64,000 nt of DNA from Blastobasis lacticolella (GCA_905147135.1 LR990059.1:16763001-16827000); one strand, 5' to 3'; shown: positions 41,783 through 55,080, counted from the stretch's first letter. Notes: generated from the letters alone by a model not told the origin. Numbers and translations: made by a program.

Positions 41783-42120
41783 TTTTTTTTAATACTAGCT
41801 AGGCATTTGACCGCCATCTCACCTGGTGGTATGTGACTTTGCGGCGTAAGATGGAGCATGCCTGTCTAGGAACAGCCTATTCACTTTTGAAGACGTCCAG
41901 ATTATAATAATCAGGGGACACACTCTTTAGCCGTACGCATTATAAAGGTTGAAACAAAGCGGCTCGTGCGGATAGCTGGAAGATCCACGGCATAAGGATG
42001 AGCGTTCGGCCGGATCGCGTGTCCCGATGGCGGAAAGGGACCGGCGGAATGAGGTGGCTAGCTCGTAAGGAGCGGACCCATTCCTTGCTTCATATGGATT
42101 CCTATGAAAATGCATCCAAT
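41783..42120 (+). repeat. dispersed repeat starting TACTAGCTAGGCATTTGACC
   Basis: Contains CATCTCACCTGGTGG, AAGATGGAGC, CTGTCTAGGAACAGCCTATTC, and a GC-rich body to about 42120. The start recurs at 29757. It looks like a retroposon remnant; no reading frame is kept. Confidence 0.5.
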
Positions 42121-43324
42121 GCAATAAGGTTTTTACATCGGCATTTTCATAGTAAGTATTTTGCCAAATCTTGACGATCCGCTAGCTCCGTACTAGCCGA
42201 TTCCGATATAGTAAACGCATAAGACAAAATTTAAATATTCACAGAATCCACTGTTACCCATTTAAAGGTCTCTGTCGGAGCCAAAGTCACAGTTCGTTTC
42301 CAACTTGACTTTATGTTCATTTTATTACGCTCATACATCGCTTAGATTAAAGTATACGCCGCCGCAAGTACCCCTAGAGCACGATATCAAAGTACTTATA
42401 TAAGAAAGAACGCGGTGAGAAGAAGCCGAGAGCGCATCGAATCAGTGGGAAACGTGCCCGCCCACATTAAAGCCGGAGTGTGAAGGCTGCGCTGATTGCA
42501 ATTAATGTTGCCGCGATTCAGTACCTGTATTGCATGTAAAAGCGACTGCTACATGTAACTTAAAGATGGCTTGTGATGTGCCTTCTCACGATGAAGGTTT
42601 TCGTAGATTTTGCTGAGGAGGAAGGAGCGATGGAGGTCAAAATTTCGGGAAACGAACAGGAAGATGCAAGACAGGTGTTTTGAAGGTTAAAAAGGTCAAA
42701 GCTCTAGGTTTTGCGTTCAGACACATGTCGTTAATCACACCTTATAATATGCATCCGTACATCCGCGAAACCACATGAAAATGCATTCGGAGAACAGTGT
42801 CATTTATCTACTAGCAAAACAAAAACCGTTATCACAACATCCAAGAAGAAAAAGAAAGAAAAGGAAAAAGGAGATGAAAAATATGAATAATGTCGATAAA
42901 ATGACAGAGAGACCCGAAAAAAGACGCATGCAGTGAAACAATAACAAAGCAAACTGACATTGCCGCAGCGGCATGCGCGTGCGCACCGCCCAAGGTCGTT
43001 CGCGCTGCTCCGTAGATATCTAGTCACAGCGTACGCGATAAAAAACGAGGAAATGTTATTTTACTTGTTACACAACACGATGCCATTGTTATAACCACGT
43101 ACCATAATAACAGGCAATCGTGTATTGATAGCTTGTCTGTAAGAATGATAACGCTTGTTAGGATGCGCTGTGACAACGGGTCTGTCTGTATTGGGAAGCC
43201 TCCGTCGTGTGTTACGAGACAGCTACTGCGTATGTCTATTTTCTATTAAATTAGGTAGGGTTGAATTGTTTACGAATATCTCCATTATGACAAATTATTA
43301 AAAAGAGGCGGTCAGAAAAAGATA

Positions 43325-43445
43325 ACACCCAGCCCCGTAACAGAAATTAAAATTCATCATTCCAAATTCTGCTCGATCGGGAATCGAACCCTGGACCTCT
43401 GCGTGGCAGACTGGCATGTAAACCAACTGAACTACTCAATTCGTC
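43325..43445 (-). mobile_element. SINE, tRNA-like head and middle
   Basis: Inverted copy: ACCCAGCCCCGTAACAGAAA, GGGAATCGAACC, GGACCTCTGCGTGGCAGAC, then ACTGAACTACTCA. Box B reads (reversed) GGTTCGATTCC. The 3' half is absent. Confidence 0.8.
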
Positions 43446-44973
43446 AAAATCCAACTGGGGAAATTCTTAATCCATAACCCCAATTTATGGATATGGCGAC
43501 TATTTTTCACGTAGGACTAATCATTGAATCTTGCATCTTGCTGGATCGACCTCGGAACACTGCAGGAGTATGTCCATGGCAACCATTGCACCACACTGCT
43601 TATCACAAGCTAGTACTGTATGTTATGTACGTTTAATGAAATTAAAATATTATTTACTGCACAGGTTTATGGCGTTCATTTGTTTTTATAGCTCAAGCAT
43701 CCGACATTGTTCACGATAATAATTAGTATGAAGTCCAATAATACTCTGTTGCATACAGAATACACATAAGTATTTACCTAATGGAAATCATATTTTTAAT
43801 GGAGCAGTAGGACATAAACATGTATACGTTATTAATAGAGAATCACGCAATAATAATTACATCTCAACGTAATTATATTTATTTAATAATCGATAGGTAC
43901 AATATACGACTGCTGAAGATCTATAATAATATAGCTGGGAAAATACATTTCAATGTCATTATAAAGGAGATATGTTGCAAAAAAAATGTCGAATTCGAGA
44001 TGTCACAGCGCAGACTTGACGGGACAGAGAAGTTATCCGCATATAGAGGTCATAAAACAGAGCCATTCGTTCAGAACAACACCTATTTGTTTTCGAAGCC
44101 CAAAGAAATTGACGAGACAATCCGCGTCGAAACTCTTTCGGAGTTCGTTCAGTAACTTGTTATGCGGCACGGTGATCCGTCAAGTTGAATTATACGACTG
44201 GCAGCCAAGGAAAAGGCAATAAAGAAAACTTCTCAAGGGTACACAAAAATGGCCGCGGGCCGTAAAATTTTGTAAAACTTCAGCTTTTCGGCAGAACGGT
44301 TCGCGGGGACCGATATAAAAAGTTGAGGGAGGCCTTGTATTTTTCACAATCATCCAGAGGTATTATAAAAATAAATATTAAAATAAAGTCGCTTTCCGTG
44401 TGTTTGCGCAGGTATATTAGCCAACTCCTAAACTTTTTCTTTATGCGGTTTTCTTTCCGCACCATCAGTTACAGAATTTTTTCCTGGAGATTATCTCGGT
44501 AACGGCAACAAACGAAAGGTCGGAAAATCCTTGTCATAGTTCAAATTTTAAACACAGCTAAGAAACATCTTGCAACAGCTAATAACGGGTTTATTCTGAA
44601 ACGTAATAACCAAATTTTAAGCGGACGAAATCGCCGGCAAAAGCTATTCATATATAAAAAAATACATGATCTTTTTTATTTTCCAATTAAAACCCGCCCT
44701 TGTCCAGAGACCTAGTCACACAGCTCACAGCCACCCGCTGTCACCGCATAGCGCTTTTGCCGCAATATTACGTAAAAGCGCTACCCGCCGCGGGCGGGAC
44801 CCACGCTATCAAATCACGCGAATGTGGGACAAGTGCTTAGTGCTAAATAACGGTCAGCTGACTAATAGAGTACTAAAACATTAGAAAGACAATGGCGGAA
44901 GAGACAGCGGACTTTTATAATGACGAAGATATCAGACAACGAATAACTTACCCGACAGAAAAATGTCGGAATA

Positions 44974-45326
44974 CCCCCGACCAAGTATAATCTCAAATAT
45001 TTTCTAAACTATTGAACCGATTTTAATGAAACAAAGCCGAGAATCATTGTAATTAAACTGGCTTTCAAATAAAGACAGCCGCATGGAAATCGTTCAATAC
45101 GTTCGGGAGCCCTCGACGAAAAAAGCGGGGTGTGTAAGTGTGACGTGTGTATCTGTGGCTTTGTGTATCTGTATGTGGCATCGTAGCTTCCGAACGGATG
45201 GACCGATTTGGATGTGGTTTTCTCTATTTAAAAGCTAGTTTAATCGAGATGGTCCTTAGCTTTGTTTCATTAAAATCGCTTATGTAGTTTAGAATATATA
45301 TGAGTTTAAGTAAACTTGGTCGGGGG
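44974..45326. mobile_element. palindromic element with about 130-bp arms
   Basis: Starts CCCCCGACCAAGTATAAT and ends ACTTGGTCGGGGG. The left arm (TATTGAACCGATTTTAATG, AAACAAAGCC, CGTTCGGGAGC) pairs with the right arm (GCTTCCGAACGGAT, AGCTTTGTTTCATTAAAATC). About 80 bases of loop. A half copy lies at 18205 and a fragment (CTCCCGACCGAAGTCGG) near 38834. Confidence 0.7.
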
Positions 45327-46450
45327 AACTTTTTCAGCCGGTTAGGTTGTTTCGTGGGAGGTTAATAAGGCAGCTATAGCTATAGGCATAGTGTAACCAT
45401 CGAAATTGATTTTTGATTACTTGACAATGTTTACCGGAGAAAGCCTTCATGATCACAGGACCCATCAAAGCATACCAGTACAACGCAACTGTTACATAGA
45501 CTGTGACTGAATCACAACCAAAGCGACCATGAACAGCCTGAATAGGCAATTGGAGTCGAACCTAATTATTGCTGTGATAATCAATTAGCTCTTTCATGAA
45601 TCATTAATTACCGTTTAATTATAGGAGCCCAATTTAGTTTCAGTTTTGCTGATTTTAACTAGCTAATTACGTTCGAGCTCCGGTTCGAACTATGTGCTAG
45701 TTATTCAGGCGATTTTCGCGCGTGTCCAACAGCTATAAAGGACGCTTTGTATGGGATCTGGTCCCATACAAAATGAGGTTTTAAAACTGCATCGATCTGG
45801 TCAATATAGATTTAAAGCCCCATGGTTCACATCACATCGCATCAACTCGTATCAGTACACGGCTGGACTTGCGCCTTCTTCACACGAGGAGTGGATGGTT
45901 TTGCAATAACCTGTATGTCTAGCTGGTGGGCTGGAGAGATCGCTGTGTTTAAAACGCTGCTGACCATTTTGTGGCCTAGGTTCAAGTTGATCTCTAAGAA
46001 TGCCTTGTACGACATCTGTGATTAGTAAGAAAGAAAGAAGAAAGAAATAAAGAAAATATTTATTACAAAGGACGCCACGACATAATAATTTACATTTCAC
46101 ACAAAAAGAAAAAAAAGAGTACATAAAACACGGAGACAATTATAGGGTTCCCAGTGGCGTTTTTCGTGGGCATCCAGCGTAAATGGACCCTCTTCAGCAT
46201 AATGTTATGGCCGCTTGCCGCGAACCACAACGCTGGTTTTCAGTGGGCTCCGTAATATCCCAATATAGATTAGTATAGGATTTAGTGCCATGTCATGGTC
46301 ACATCACGCCACGGTGATGCGAAAACACTTACTTCGCATGCGACTTCGACTTGTCTGTTACTGATTGAAATAAATGGTACCCCTATAATATGGCGTGGGT
46401 TTTAAAACTGTTGAGGAGCCGGACCCGTGATCCAATTTTCCCTTCTGTTC

Positions 46451-47015
46451 AAATTAGAACTCATGGCCGGTTGCAATAGCAAAACACTGCGTTACTACTC
46501 GAAACTCAATCATAGTAAATCAGCCTTACGAGACATATCGACGTCCAATGTACACAGCCGAAAACAAGAAAAACAAAAGCATGCGTGCGCAAAACATGAA
46601 ATATTTCGACTTATTGTTTAACAAACTTTTGAATTTTGCCAGCGACTTCGTCCGCGTGGAAATCGTTTTTCCCGAGGGACCATTTTAAATGACCTCCAAA
46701 GTGTAAGAAAGTTAGTACTACGGAGAGGTGAAGCTGTATCTCTGGTTCTACCCAACCGAATCAGATGAAATAATGTCTAGATTTTAAGTTGGACCACAAA
46801 ACCACCAAACTGGGAAAACCCATCAACATCCATTTCTATATTTGTTATAGTTTAGCTGGTCTGATTAGGGTAAAATGTCCAGTCCAATACTTGATTTCAC
46901 TATAACTTTTTCCCACAGCGATTTGAGACTTGTCTTAGTACAGGTTGTAGAATATATGAAAATCTTTCTAACGATATCTCATGGCGGGTTGCAAAAGCAA
47001 AACACTGCATTACTA
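46451..47015 (+). repeat. pair of direct repeats 526 bp apart
   Basis: 46451-46490 and 46977-47016 both read CTCATGGCnGGTTGCAA, then AGCAAAACACTGC.TTACTACT. The 46638 stretch between them begins with GCGACTTCGTCCGCGTGGAA, a head of the repeat seen at 781. This suggests a repeated unit or an insertion between two copies. Confidence 0.55.
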
Positions 47016-48284
47016 CTTGAACATCTTCAGATTCAAATTCGCCGATCGGACCGAGTCGATGCGATCCATTATGTCACGATCACTCCGCTTTTGCCGGCGC
47101 CGGGAAGCAGTGGCAAAGAGCAGAGTAAACATAAACAGTGGACGTTCGCGACGGGCAAACGGTCGTAAGCGGCGAGATTAGTAACCCCACAATACATGTA
47201 TTGTGCTGCTGGTGTTGTGTTTGCATAAGCGAGGGTTAGGCAGCACCCGAATGGGCCGAGAACGCAAACTTGGTTCGCGATACATAAGTCTTGAGGGCTA
47301 CGGTTTTTATTCTTGAGAGCTTATGGGCTATTTTTACATCCTTTATGCAGTATTGGCATACAATTTTATTGTGGAATAAATGTTGGTAGGGATGCGCTTA
47401 GTGATGCGATAATATAAAACGGCCAATGAGAATGTATGGAACTTATTGATGAATTTAGCACACGAGACGTCCCGAATCAACCTTAATGGCGGGTCAGGGC
47501 AACACCAGACTGACTTGTCTTATTTGGTTATGGAAATTATGTATTTAAAAAGGTAATTTTCAGAAATACTCGTTGAAATTCACATTCTATGTGTTTCTTA
47601 TATAATTCAAGACATACACAGTGTAAGTAGCGTGATTGATACGGCACGTCGCGATTTTAGGTATAGTTTTTTCAACAAATAAGACAAGTCTGGACAGATA
47701 ATAGTCAAATTATGGTACTTTTTTGCGATTAATAACTTCACACGAAACATAGAATATTTTTGGATTCTACTTCTAGAAGTAGCGCTTTCGAGCCACCGTC
47801 AACTTTGACTCAAGCGGGGTGTAGAAGATGCAAGAGAAGTGTAAGGCATGAATTAATTAATAATTCAGATAGCGAAATATCCAAACTCATTTCCAGTTCC
47901 AAAGGCAGTGAAATAAACAATCGTACTCGATGATTTTACTTAGGATTATTACATTGCCGGCTCGCTGAGCCGAGTGGTCTGCTCGTCCTTTGTCAGAGTC
48001 CGTGGATAAGCGAAATTAATCCAGCGACTTTGATTATATTAAAGTAACTCCCCGTTCAACAATGGCGTCGACCACCGAGTAGACATTAAGGGCCGCGTAG
48101 ACGAAAAAACAGGCAATGGTGTCCGTCTTTTCCTGTTTTGTTCGCCGTAGTATAATCTTGCGTCGGGAGGACACGAGGGACAAAACGACAGCAGAAATAT
48201 TACGACAACGGAGGACATCAACGAAACCGAACAAATAAATTCGAGAGTTCACGAAATAATAATAGAAATTACGCGCTAGACAGT

Positions 48285-48385
48285 TTTTTATTTATTGCCT
48301 AGGAGGCACATGGATGGACGGTCCACCTGATAGAAAGTGGCCAAGAACCCCATGTTATAGTGCAAAGGAAAGCCTCATTCCACAT
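48285..48385 (+). repeat. family B SINE-like repeat
   Basis: TTTATTGCCTAGGAGGCACA, GGATGGACGGTCCACCTGAT, AGAAAGTGGCCA, then GGAAAGCCTCATTCC. Confidence 0.65.
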
Positions 48386-49349
48386 CGGGGATCGGGAATC
48401 AGTTCATTGCACAATTTGTTGCGCGGAATAAAAACTCGCGATGCCCGTACGTTAGTTGGATGCCGGGCATCTAGATCGTGTGGATAAAATCTATCCCATC
48501 GTCAGAGGGTGCATAAGGTTGTGTGAATTTGTGTGGCTGTTTTTGGCTTTAAGTAGGTAGAAGTACCTGCCGTTGTTGGACAAAATTATCGCATACCTAC
48601 CGTGTGCATTAAATCCATATCAAGCACCGGTAACTTTTAAACAGAAAATCGATTGTGAACGACGGGACGGGATCTATAAGTAACACATGGAATGCGAAAT
48701 AAATAAATTGAAATTGGACTGATAGGACATCACTAGAGCGTCTCTAATAGGGTCGCTGTCGATTTTGTCGCTGGATTGTGATGAGATATATAAGTTATTA
48801 ATTGTTTCATCTTCATTAAAAGCATGGTAAAGTTCAGTTAAGCAACAAATAGGTCTAAGTGGAAAATGGGAGAGGCATTTGCCCTACAGCGTTATTAGTA
48901 GGTACGTATGTAGTTATTAGCACGTTTCGACGATTTACATTCTCCACGGACGAAAACTGACTGCCGCAGGCTTTCAGTGAGGCTAGACGCATGGTCAAAC
49001 GCTCGTCTGCGCAGCCTATTAAGTTAGAACGGCACGAGGCCACCCGACATCCGTCTGTCTAGTTGCCGGTGATTAATATCAGTCAGGGCCCGCCTGGGCA
49101 GCTTTAACGGATCAGTCCGTCGCCCACTGGGACCTGGGCAAAACCCAACACGAGTAAACACATCTCCGCAATCCGATTTTCAACGCAAACGCCGTCCGTG
49201 AACCGTTGGCGGCCTCGGCGACGTCAGTCAATGGGCAACCGTTGTTGGATAGAGAGTACTCAACTTAATCGATAGAGTTATACATGTAAATGGTTATGTT
49301 GTAACTTGTTTCATGTGTATTTGTACGTCAAGCCTTTTTTCGGGCAGGC

Positions 49350-49605
49350 AGTGGCAGAGTAATCCATAGTAACCCAGTAAAAATCCAGAGTAACCCATCT
49401 CTTCCCGTGGGTGTCGTAAGAGGCGACTAAGGGACAAATCCGAAAGGTGGGCAGCAGCATCTTTCTGGGTAGATTTACATCAACTGCACTGCGATCTCCA
49501 ACCCGCCTGCCAAGCGTGGAGATTATGGCAATGACCTCCCCTTTCGTGGGAGAGACCCGAAGTCCTGCAGTGGACTGTTATGGGCTGTGATGATGATGAT
49601 GAGTG
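49350..49605 (+). repeat. dispersed repeat family A, near complete
   Basis: GTGGCAGAGTAATCC, GGGTGTCGTAAGAGGCGACTA, GGTGGGCAGCAGCATCTTTC, CTGCGATCTCCAACCCGCC, TTTCGTGGGAGAGACCC, and an end GGGCTGTGATGATGATGATG. The clearest copy of this family. Confidence 0.75.
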
Positions 49606-49664
49606 GCAGAGACCTCGTATTTCACTTTCTACGGTCCTGACACGTCACTCGCTTCTTCCAGATT

Positions 49665-49765
49665 CATTTTTTTTATGTTATAGGGCAGACAAACAGGCGA
49701 GCAGGCCATCTGATGGAAAGGTCGCAGCCACCTATGGACATCAGCAACATCAGGAGCTTATTTCA
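49665..49765 (+). repeat. family B-related repeat
   Basis: TTTTTTATGTTATAGGGCAG, GCAGGCCATCTGATGGAAAG, GCCACCTATGGACATCAGC. It resembles family B at the GATGGAAAG...GCCACC core but has a different head. Confidence 0.5.
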
Positions 49766-51331
49766 CATCCGAATAATACGAGCGAGAAACGTTCTTTCGA
49801 ACCTTCGCGTGTAACTAGATTATTTTAAAAAATAAAAGCTTTTGCTGTATAGAAAAATAATTTGATGCATAGGTCAGACATTATTGAATAGCAATACCGA
49901 ATGTATACGCACGTCGAGTTCAGATAACGTACTAGTTTTAGCAGTAAACAACTTACAATGCATGTCAGAGCTATGCATAACGAGCTAGCGACCAATTTAG
50001 TCGAATTCTGGCAAACAAATATTTCACAAGCTCAGCTTTACGATTCTAAAAGTCAAGTGCAACATTTACGTAACAAGAATAAACATCAAAGAGGTTACGT
50101 CGCGTATTCGCAATGCGGCCATTGCCGTGCGCGCGCATGTTGGGAGAGTGCACTTATGTCATTCTTATGTGCCAAGCATGTCGCATACCGCTATTCAGCA
50201 CTACAGGTCAGTAGGCCTTTCTTCCTGCTAATTTGTACAGTATTTAGAAGTCTTTGTTGGCTCCACTATTTTTATGAAATTTGGTAGACAAGAAACGGCT
50301 GACTTCGGACATTTGCTACATCAGCGATATCGCAAATACATTATCCACCTCTAAAATCAAGGGACACGTTGCTCTTGCACTGTGCAAATGCTAGGCCCCT
50401 TACTGAAAGTGAGTTTTGACACCGCCAAAATTAGTGAGTGGACTTACTTGAAAAGGTCACTTATTCAATTGAAAAGGTCATTAGAATTAAATGAATTTAT
50501 GAAGATAATTGTAGATATATTACGTGAAGCTAGGGACTGTGTAGACTGGACTAGGGAGTTGGGCCTGAACGGAACACAGCGGCTATCCATAGTCTCTGCC
50601 GGGATAGGCAGAGACTATGAGACCATTTTGGGACTGAGGCGAGCTTTAACGAGTATGTATGTATTCTGCGAAAAATATATTTTGCGAGAGCGACATCATG
50701 CGAAAGAGGCATTGTGAGCGACATTTTGCGTCTGGTAGACATTTTGCGAAGTGGACGTTTTGCGTCGGAGGGGTATGTACTCGTATGTATCTATGTATGT
50801 AATGTCAATTAAATACCTAAAATTCAAAATTTCATTATTTAGTAGAACATTAAATATCTCTTTCAATTGTCAAAGGAGGGGGTAGGAAAGAAAATAGTAA
50901 ACATAAAAGAGATCAAATTCGCAATCGCCATTACGGTGTGCCTATCTCGAATCGTCTCGCGGGGATTCCGCTCAAACGTCCACGTGTCGCCTCCATCCAC
51001 TATTCACCACCTCTGGTCAGCTAGTCTCCGCCCTTCCCCCTCATTTGCTCTACTAATTTATTGACAGCTACTCTCCGTCGTCGAATTAATTACCGACACC
51101 GTGCCTCATTAACGAAAACGCGATCGTGAGCCGTGACCACCGCAACGAGAGCCGCGTGTTTTTCCGGGTACACACGGCGCTCTGATGTATCCTCAGGTGG
51201 TTCGGTTTGGTGTGAAACGATACGAACGAACGAAACTATATGTTTTAACGAAAACCTGACAAATTACAGACATGGGTATTGGTTTCTAAATTGTCTACAA
51301 CATTTCATTGAATTTCATTAGTTGATATTAA

Positions 51332-51555
51332 AAATAAATAAACAAATATGCTTGACCAATTCACACAGTACTTGTAGCTCAAAAAGAAGCAGTGTTATGG
51401 GTCTTAGACGACTATAAACTACTCAGTTATACTTTTTAAATACATACATATTATAAATTAACAGAAATTGAAATTCATTATTTCAATTTATGCTCGGCCG
51501 GGAATCGCACCCGGGACCTCTGCGTGGCATGTTAACCACCGAACCACTCCGATAC
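51332..51555 (-). mobile_element. SINE, inverted, diverged
   Basis: Order on the plus strand: ATATGCTTGACCAATTCACA, a decayed GCGCCATCTAG block, GTGTTATGGGTCTTAGA, ATACATACATATTATA, then GGCCGGGAATCGCACCCGGG and GACCTCTGCGTGGCA. The head lacks a few bases between GGCA and TGTTAACC. The box B change (GATTCC to a GCGATTCC context) suggests decay. Confidence 0.75.
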
Positions 51556-51593
51556 AGCTTCGTTTGTATGAAGAGCGCTCGGGGTAATATAAT

Positions 51594-51850
51594 GTAGAGC
51601 TCGTCTAATCTAAAATGACGCGCCCCACTATTGCATTAACGCACACAAGCAAGTTTAAAATATGGACGCAATACATATACAAATGCCGTTGTAATTGGTC
51701 ATTCAGTTGCCGGTGAAATTCAAACGTAGGAGCACGCGTCGTTCATTGGCTCCCACGCAGATGAAGTGTCGTTATCAATATTTGCACTCACACATAGAAA
51801 TCAACTAACTAAGTAGTGGGGCGCGTCATTTTAAACTAGACGAGCTCTAC
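51594..51850. mobile_element. MITE with about 37-bp terminal inverted repeats
   Basis: Left GTAGAGCTCGTCTAATCTAA, then AATGACGCGCCCCACTA. Right TAGTGGGGCGCGTCATT, then TTAAACTAGACGAGCTCTAC. Only one or two mismatches between the arms and a 180-bp unique core. Non-coding. Confidence 0.85.
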
Positions 51851-52400
51851 CTACATTCGAAATAATAATAAATAAGAAGCTAGGTCGAAATCAACGCACC
51901 GCGACGAAAGATTTGTAACTCCTAATGAACGAGTGTGAGGGGCTCTCGCTACACTGGTCTGGCACTTGACGAGCCGCGAAAAGCTTCCCTGGTGCGAGTT
52001 ACGTTCGAAATTACTAAGGTAAGTGAGCGGCGTGGGGGACGTTCTTTCACAAATGAATTGAATCCCCGATAGCGACATTTGAACTCTATTCATAGGCACA
52101 GGGAGCGGAATTCGAAGAAAAGAGAGGATATTTACATTTATTGTGTCGTTGCCTTTGTGTGGTACAAAGCGATGTTATCCCTTGCCGCATCTTTGTATGA
52201 GTACAGGGCTTTCCACCCACGTCTATGGGGCACGGAGGGTAACTGTTTTAAATAATATAGATAATAGATATGGTACTTACATTGAAAAACCCATTCTAAT
52301 ACAGAAACAATAAGACTCGGTTTCCTAACAAAATTAATTGTATAATTTCAGTTTCCTTTCTGGTTCCATAAGTTACCCTAAAATGAAACAATGTACTCCG

Positions 52401-52565
52401 ATTTTTATTGCTTGCATAGGGAAGCACAAGCTCAGAGGGTCCATCTGATGGAAAGCGGCCACCGTCGTCCAGGATATTAGCAAACTAAGGGGATGTGGTA
52501 CCGGCCTTTGAGGTACCGGTACCTTTGAGGAACCCCAAGTTACAGTACAAATGAAAGACTCCGGT
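52401..52565 (+). repeat. family B-related repeat
   Basis: TTTTTATTGCTTGCATAGGG, GGGTCCATCTGATGGAAAGC, GGCCACCGTCGTCCAGGATA, then ACCCCAAGTTACAGTACAAA and GAAAGACTCCGG. Longer at its 3' end than other copies. Confidence 0.6.
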
Positions 52566-54818
52566 AGGTAATTATCCTTTCCATCATCTTCTAAAAAAAT
52601 ACAGACTTATTTTCAAAATCTGTTTTTTTTAAAAGCTAAATTTAAATTTTAAAAGCTATGACTACAGTAATATTTGCACAAATAAAATAAAGCCTCTGTG
52701 TTCACTAAAATTTCGTATATTTAATATTCAAAGTGCTTTCCAGATCTTCAATATTCAAAGTAGGTCCCTTCGCGACCCTGCCGTTTGCATGTTCCGTATT
52801 TAAATTAGCCTTTACAGAACATCCCCATTGCTCGTACACGCAGCAGTCTCAAATTCGAATTCATACGATAACACCTGTTTAAGGTGCTATTCACACTGGA
52901 GTGGTAGCGCAGCGGCTGCTAGTTTCACTGTCACGCAAAGAACGGGCTTCTAAAAGTATTTGACAACTTGGCTGACGGGGCAGAAGATTGTGTTAGAGAG
53001 TGAGTCTGTTGAGTGTGGAGTTGGCGTGTGAGGAGCTGGTCGAAATTCTTCTTCTTATCGAATCGATGGACTTAACTCCCCCTTGCACTTTGTTCGCGAG
53101 TTTGGTCGAGAATTGTATAGTAGGGAGTAGAGAAGCCCGCGCGCGAAAATTAGGCATGATTAGGTCTAAAGCAGGCCGTCCGTATGACCGTGGGTACCAA
53201 CGGCATCTGCCATTTCTGTGTGACTTGAGTCTAAGCGGCGTCGAATTAATTAGCAACGGTTGACGTAGCCCCGAGACCACAAACGGGCAGCCAGCGCTCA
53301 GCGAACCTCAGTGCTCAACGAGGCGTCCGTACCTATAGGTAAACAACAATGTGCGTTATGAATTGTAAGTAGGTTTTATTAAGTAATTACGTATGACGGA
53401 TTATAAAATTGAGCGTCTTTGCGTCAAAACACCGGAAAATGAAGACGAATTTATCAAGTGTTTGTTTAGTTCTTTGGTCACACAGCTAGTTTGAATACTG
53501 CAAAGGACTGCTACACGAGCAAGTTCTCCGAAGTTCGTAGGAATCTGCCCAAAGCCGGGGCGGGTCGCCAGTTAATTACAAAACAAGTAATCCGCCAAAT
53601 AGCCGCTGCCCTCCCACGTCCGGCAGCCTCCTCCCGGAGGAACCGCAACACAAACAATCTCGTCAATTTGAAAGCTGGTCGCGTGCAGACTAATCGACCA
53701 GAATGGGTGGAGCTCTGTCTCCGGGCCGCACCTTCCCCGCCGCCGAATCAAGGGCGAAACAGGAAGGTCAAGCTAAACTTGCGCAAATTGTTAGCGTGTT
53801 GTCCCACTGCCGTAACAATTATGCGGCGAGGTGCAGACCGCGCGACAACGGTGACAACGCCGCCCATTTGCATACGAATCAACTCGGTTCTGTTCAGCTT
53901 TAATGGCCGCCTGAGCAAACCCTGTTGTAGACAGGCCAAATAAAAGTAAGGTTACAGGTTACGACCCTAATCAAATCAGCCCGGGGCTCCTTCGCGGGCC
54001 TTTCGCGCGGTTTAACTGCGGCGCCAGTTGTTTATGCGGAGGCGGATAATTTTAATGACGCTGTAACGTGCGAATGTGCCTCCGACGTGCTTGAGCTTGG
54101 GCGGGTCGTTCGGTTGATAACGCGAGCAAGAATAGCAAACTCAGTATTTCCGAGTAAACTGCTGAAAGATACACGTTTCAAGGTGTATTTCCGGCTATGC
54201 AAAAGACAACAAGAAGAATGCATAATAGCTATTGAGGGAACTCGTTCCATCCTTGACCTCATCGAGGCCTCAAGCTAAGATTTCGGTCTGGAGCAGGCTC
54301 ACAATTTAAACAATTACATATCCATGTAGCTTCATGAATGCACCTGGCTAAACATTAAAACTCCAGCGATACCAACAACAGCTTTCAAAATGTAAATATG
54401 TTTGTGAACTCACACAAATAGTGCACCGCATGAAAAGACGTAAATAGGATATCTAAAAGAAGCATATACGAAATAAAAACATTCCTTCTCTCTCACTAAA
54501 GCGAACGTCACGCGTACAAAATCACTTGCAACAACAAGATAGGAATTTAAAGAAGGCAAGCACCAAAGACATTATCACTGCCATGGCCAACAAACAAAGA
54601 GAAACCCCAATTCAACGGGACAATACTTCTCCCCGGGTAACAATGCCACCGGTATCGCAAAACCGGTAAATATCGATATATCTACGCCCAAAAATATCGA
54701 TACTTATCAATAATTGAATGGATTTGAATTGAATATCGAACATCCGCCGACACTGATATATCGTGGTGATTTCGTTTGCCCTATTTGTAGGTACTACTTG
54801 CGTTATTTATTTTTAAGT

Positions 54819-55080
54819 GACAATCTGAGTAGTTCAGTTGGTTAATATCCGGTCTGCCACGCAGAGGTCCGGGTTTTGATTCCCGGGTTACGGTTATGGG
54901 TGTTGCATGTTTAATATAGGCTGCGGTGACTACTAACCATCAGGCGGGCCGTAAGTTTGTTTGTGGTATAAAAAAAGTATGTATTTAAAAAATATATAGT
55001 TTATCAGTTTTCTGGCACCCATAACACAAGCTTTGCTTAATTTGGTGCTAGATGGCGCTGCGTGCAAGCACATCATTTAA
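54819..55080 (+). mobile_element. SINE with a second repeat nested inside
   Basis: Head: TGAGTAGTTCAGTTGGTTAA, TCTGCCACGCAGAGGTCC. Box B is damaged (GGTTTTGATTCC). The tail runs GTATGTATTTAAA to CTTTGCTTAATTTGGTGC and TAGATGGCGCTGCGTG. Between them, 54916-54970 is a GGCTGCGGTGAC-family repeat ending in an A-run, sitting where other copies read straight through. Confidence 0.8.

Noticed and set aside
53491..53943. 150-codon plus-strand frame as a host gene
   Set aside because: Moderately GC-rich stretch with no domain, no splice or poly(A) support and a low-complexity composition; left unassigned.
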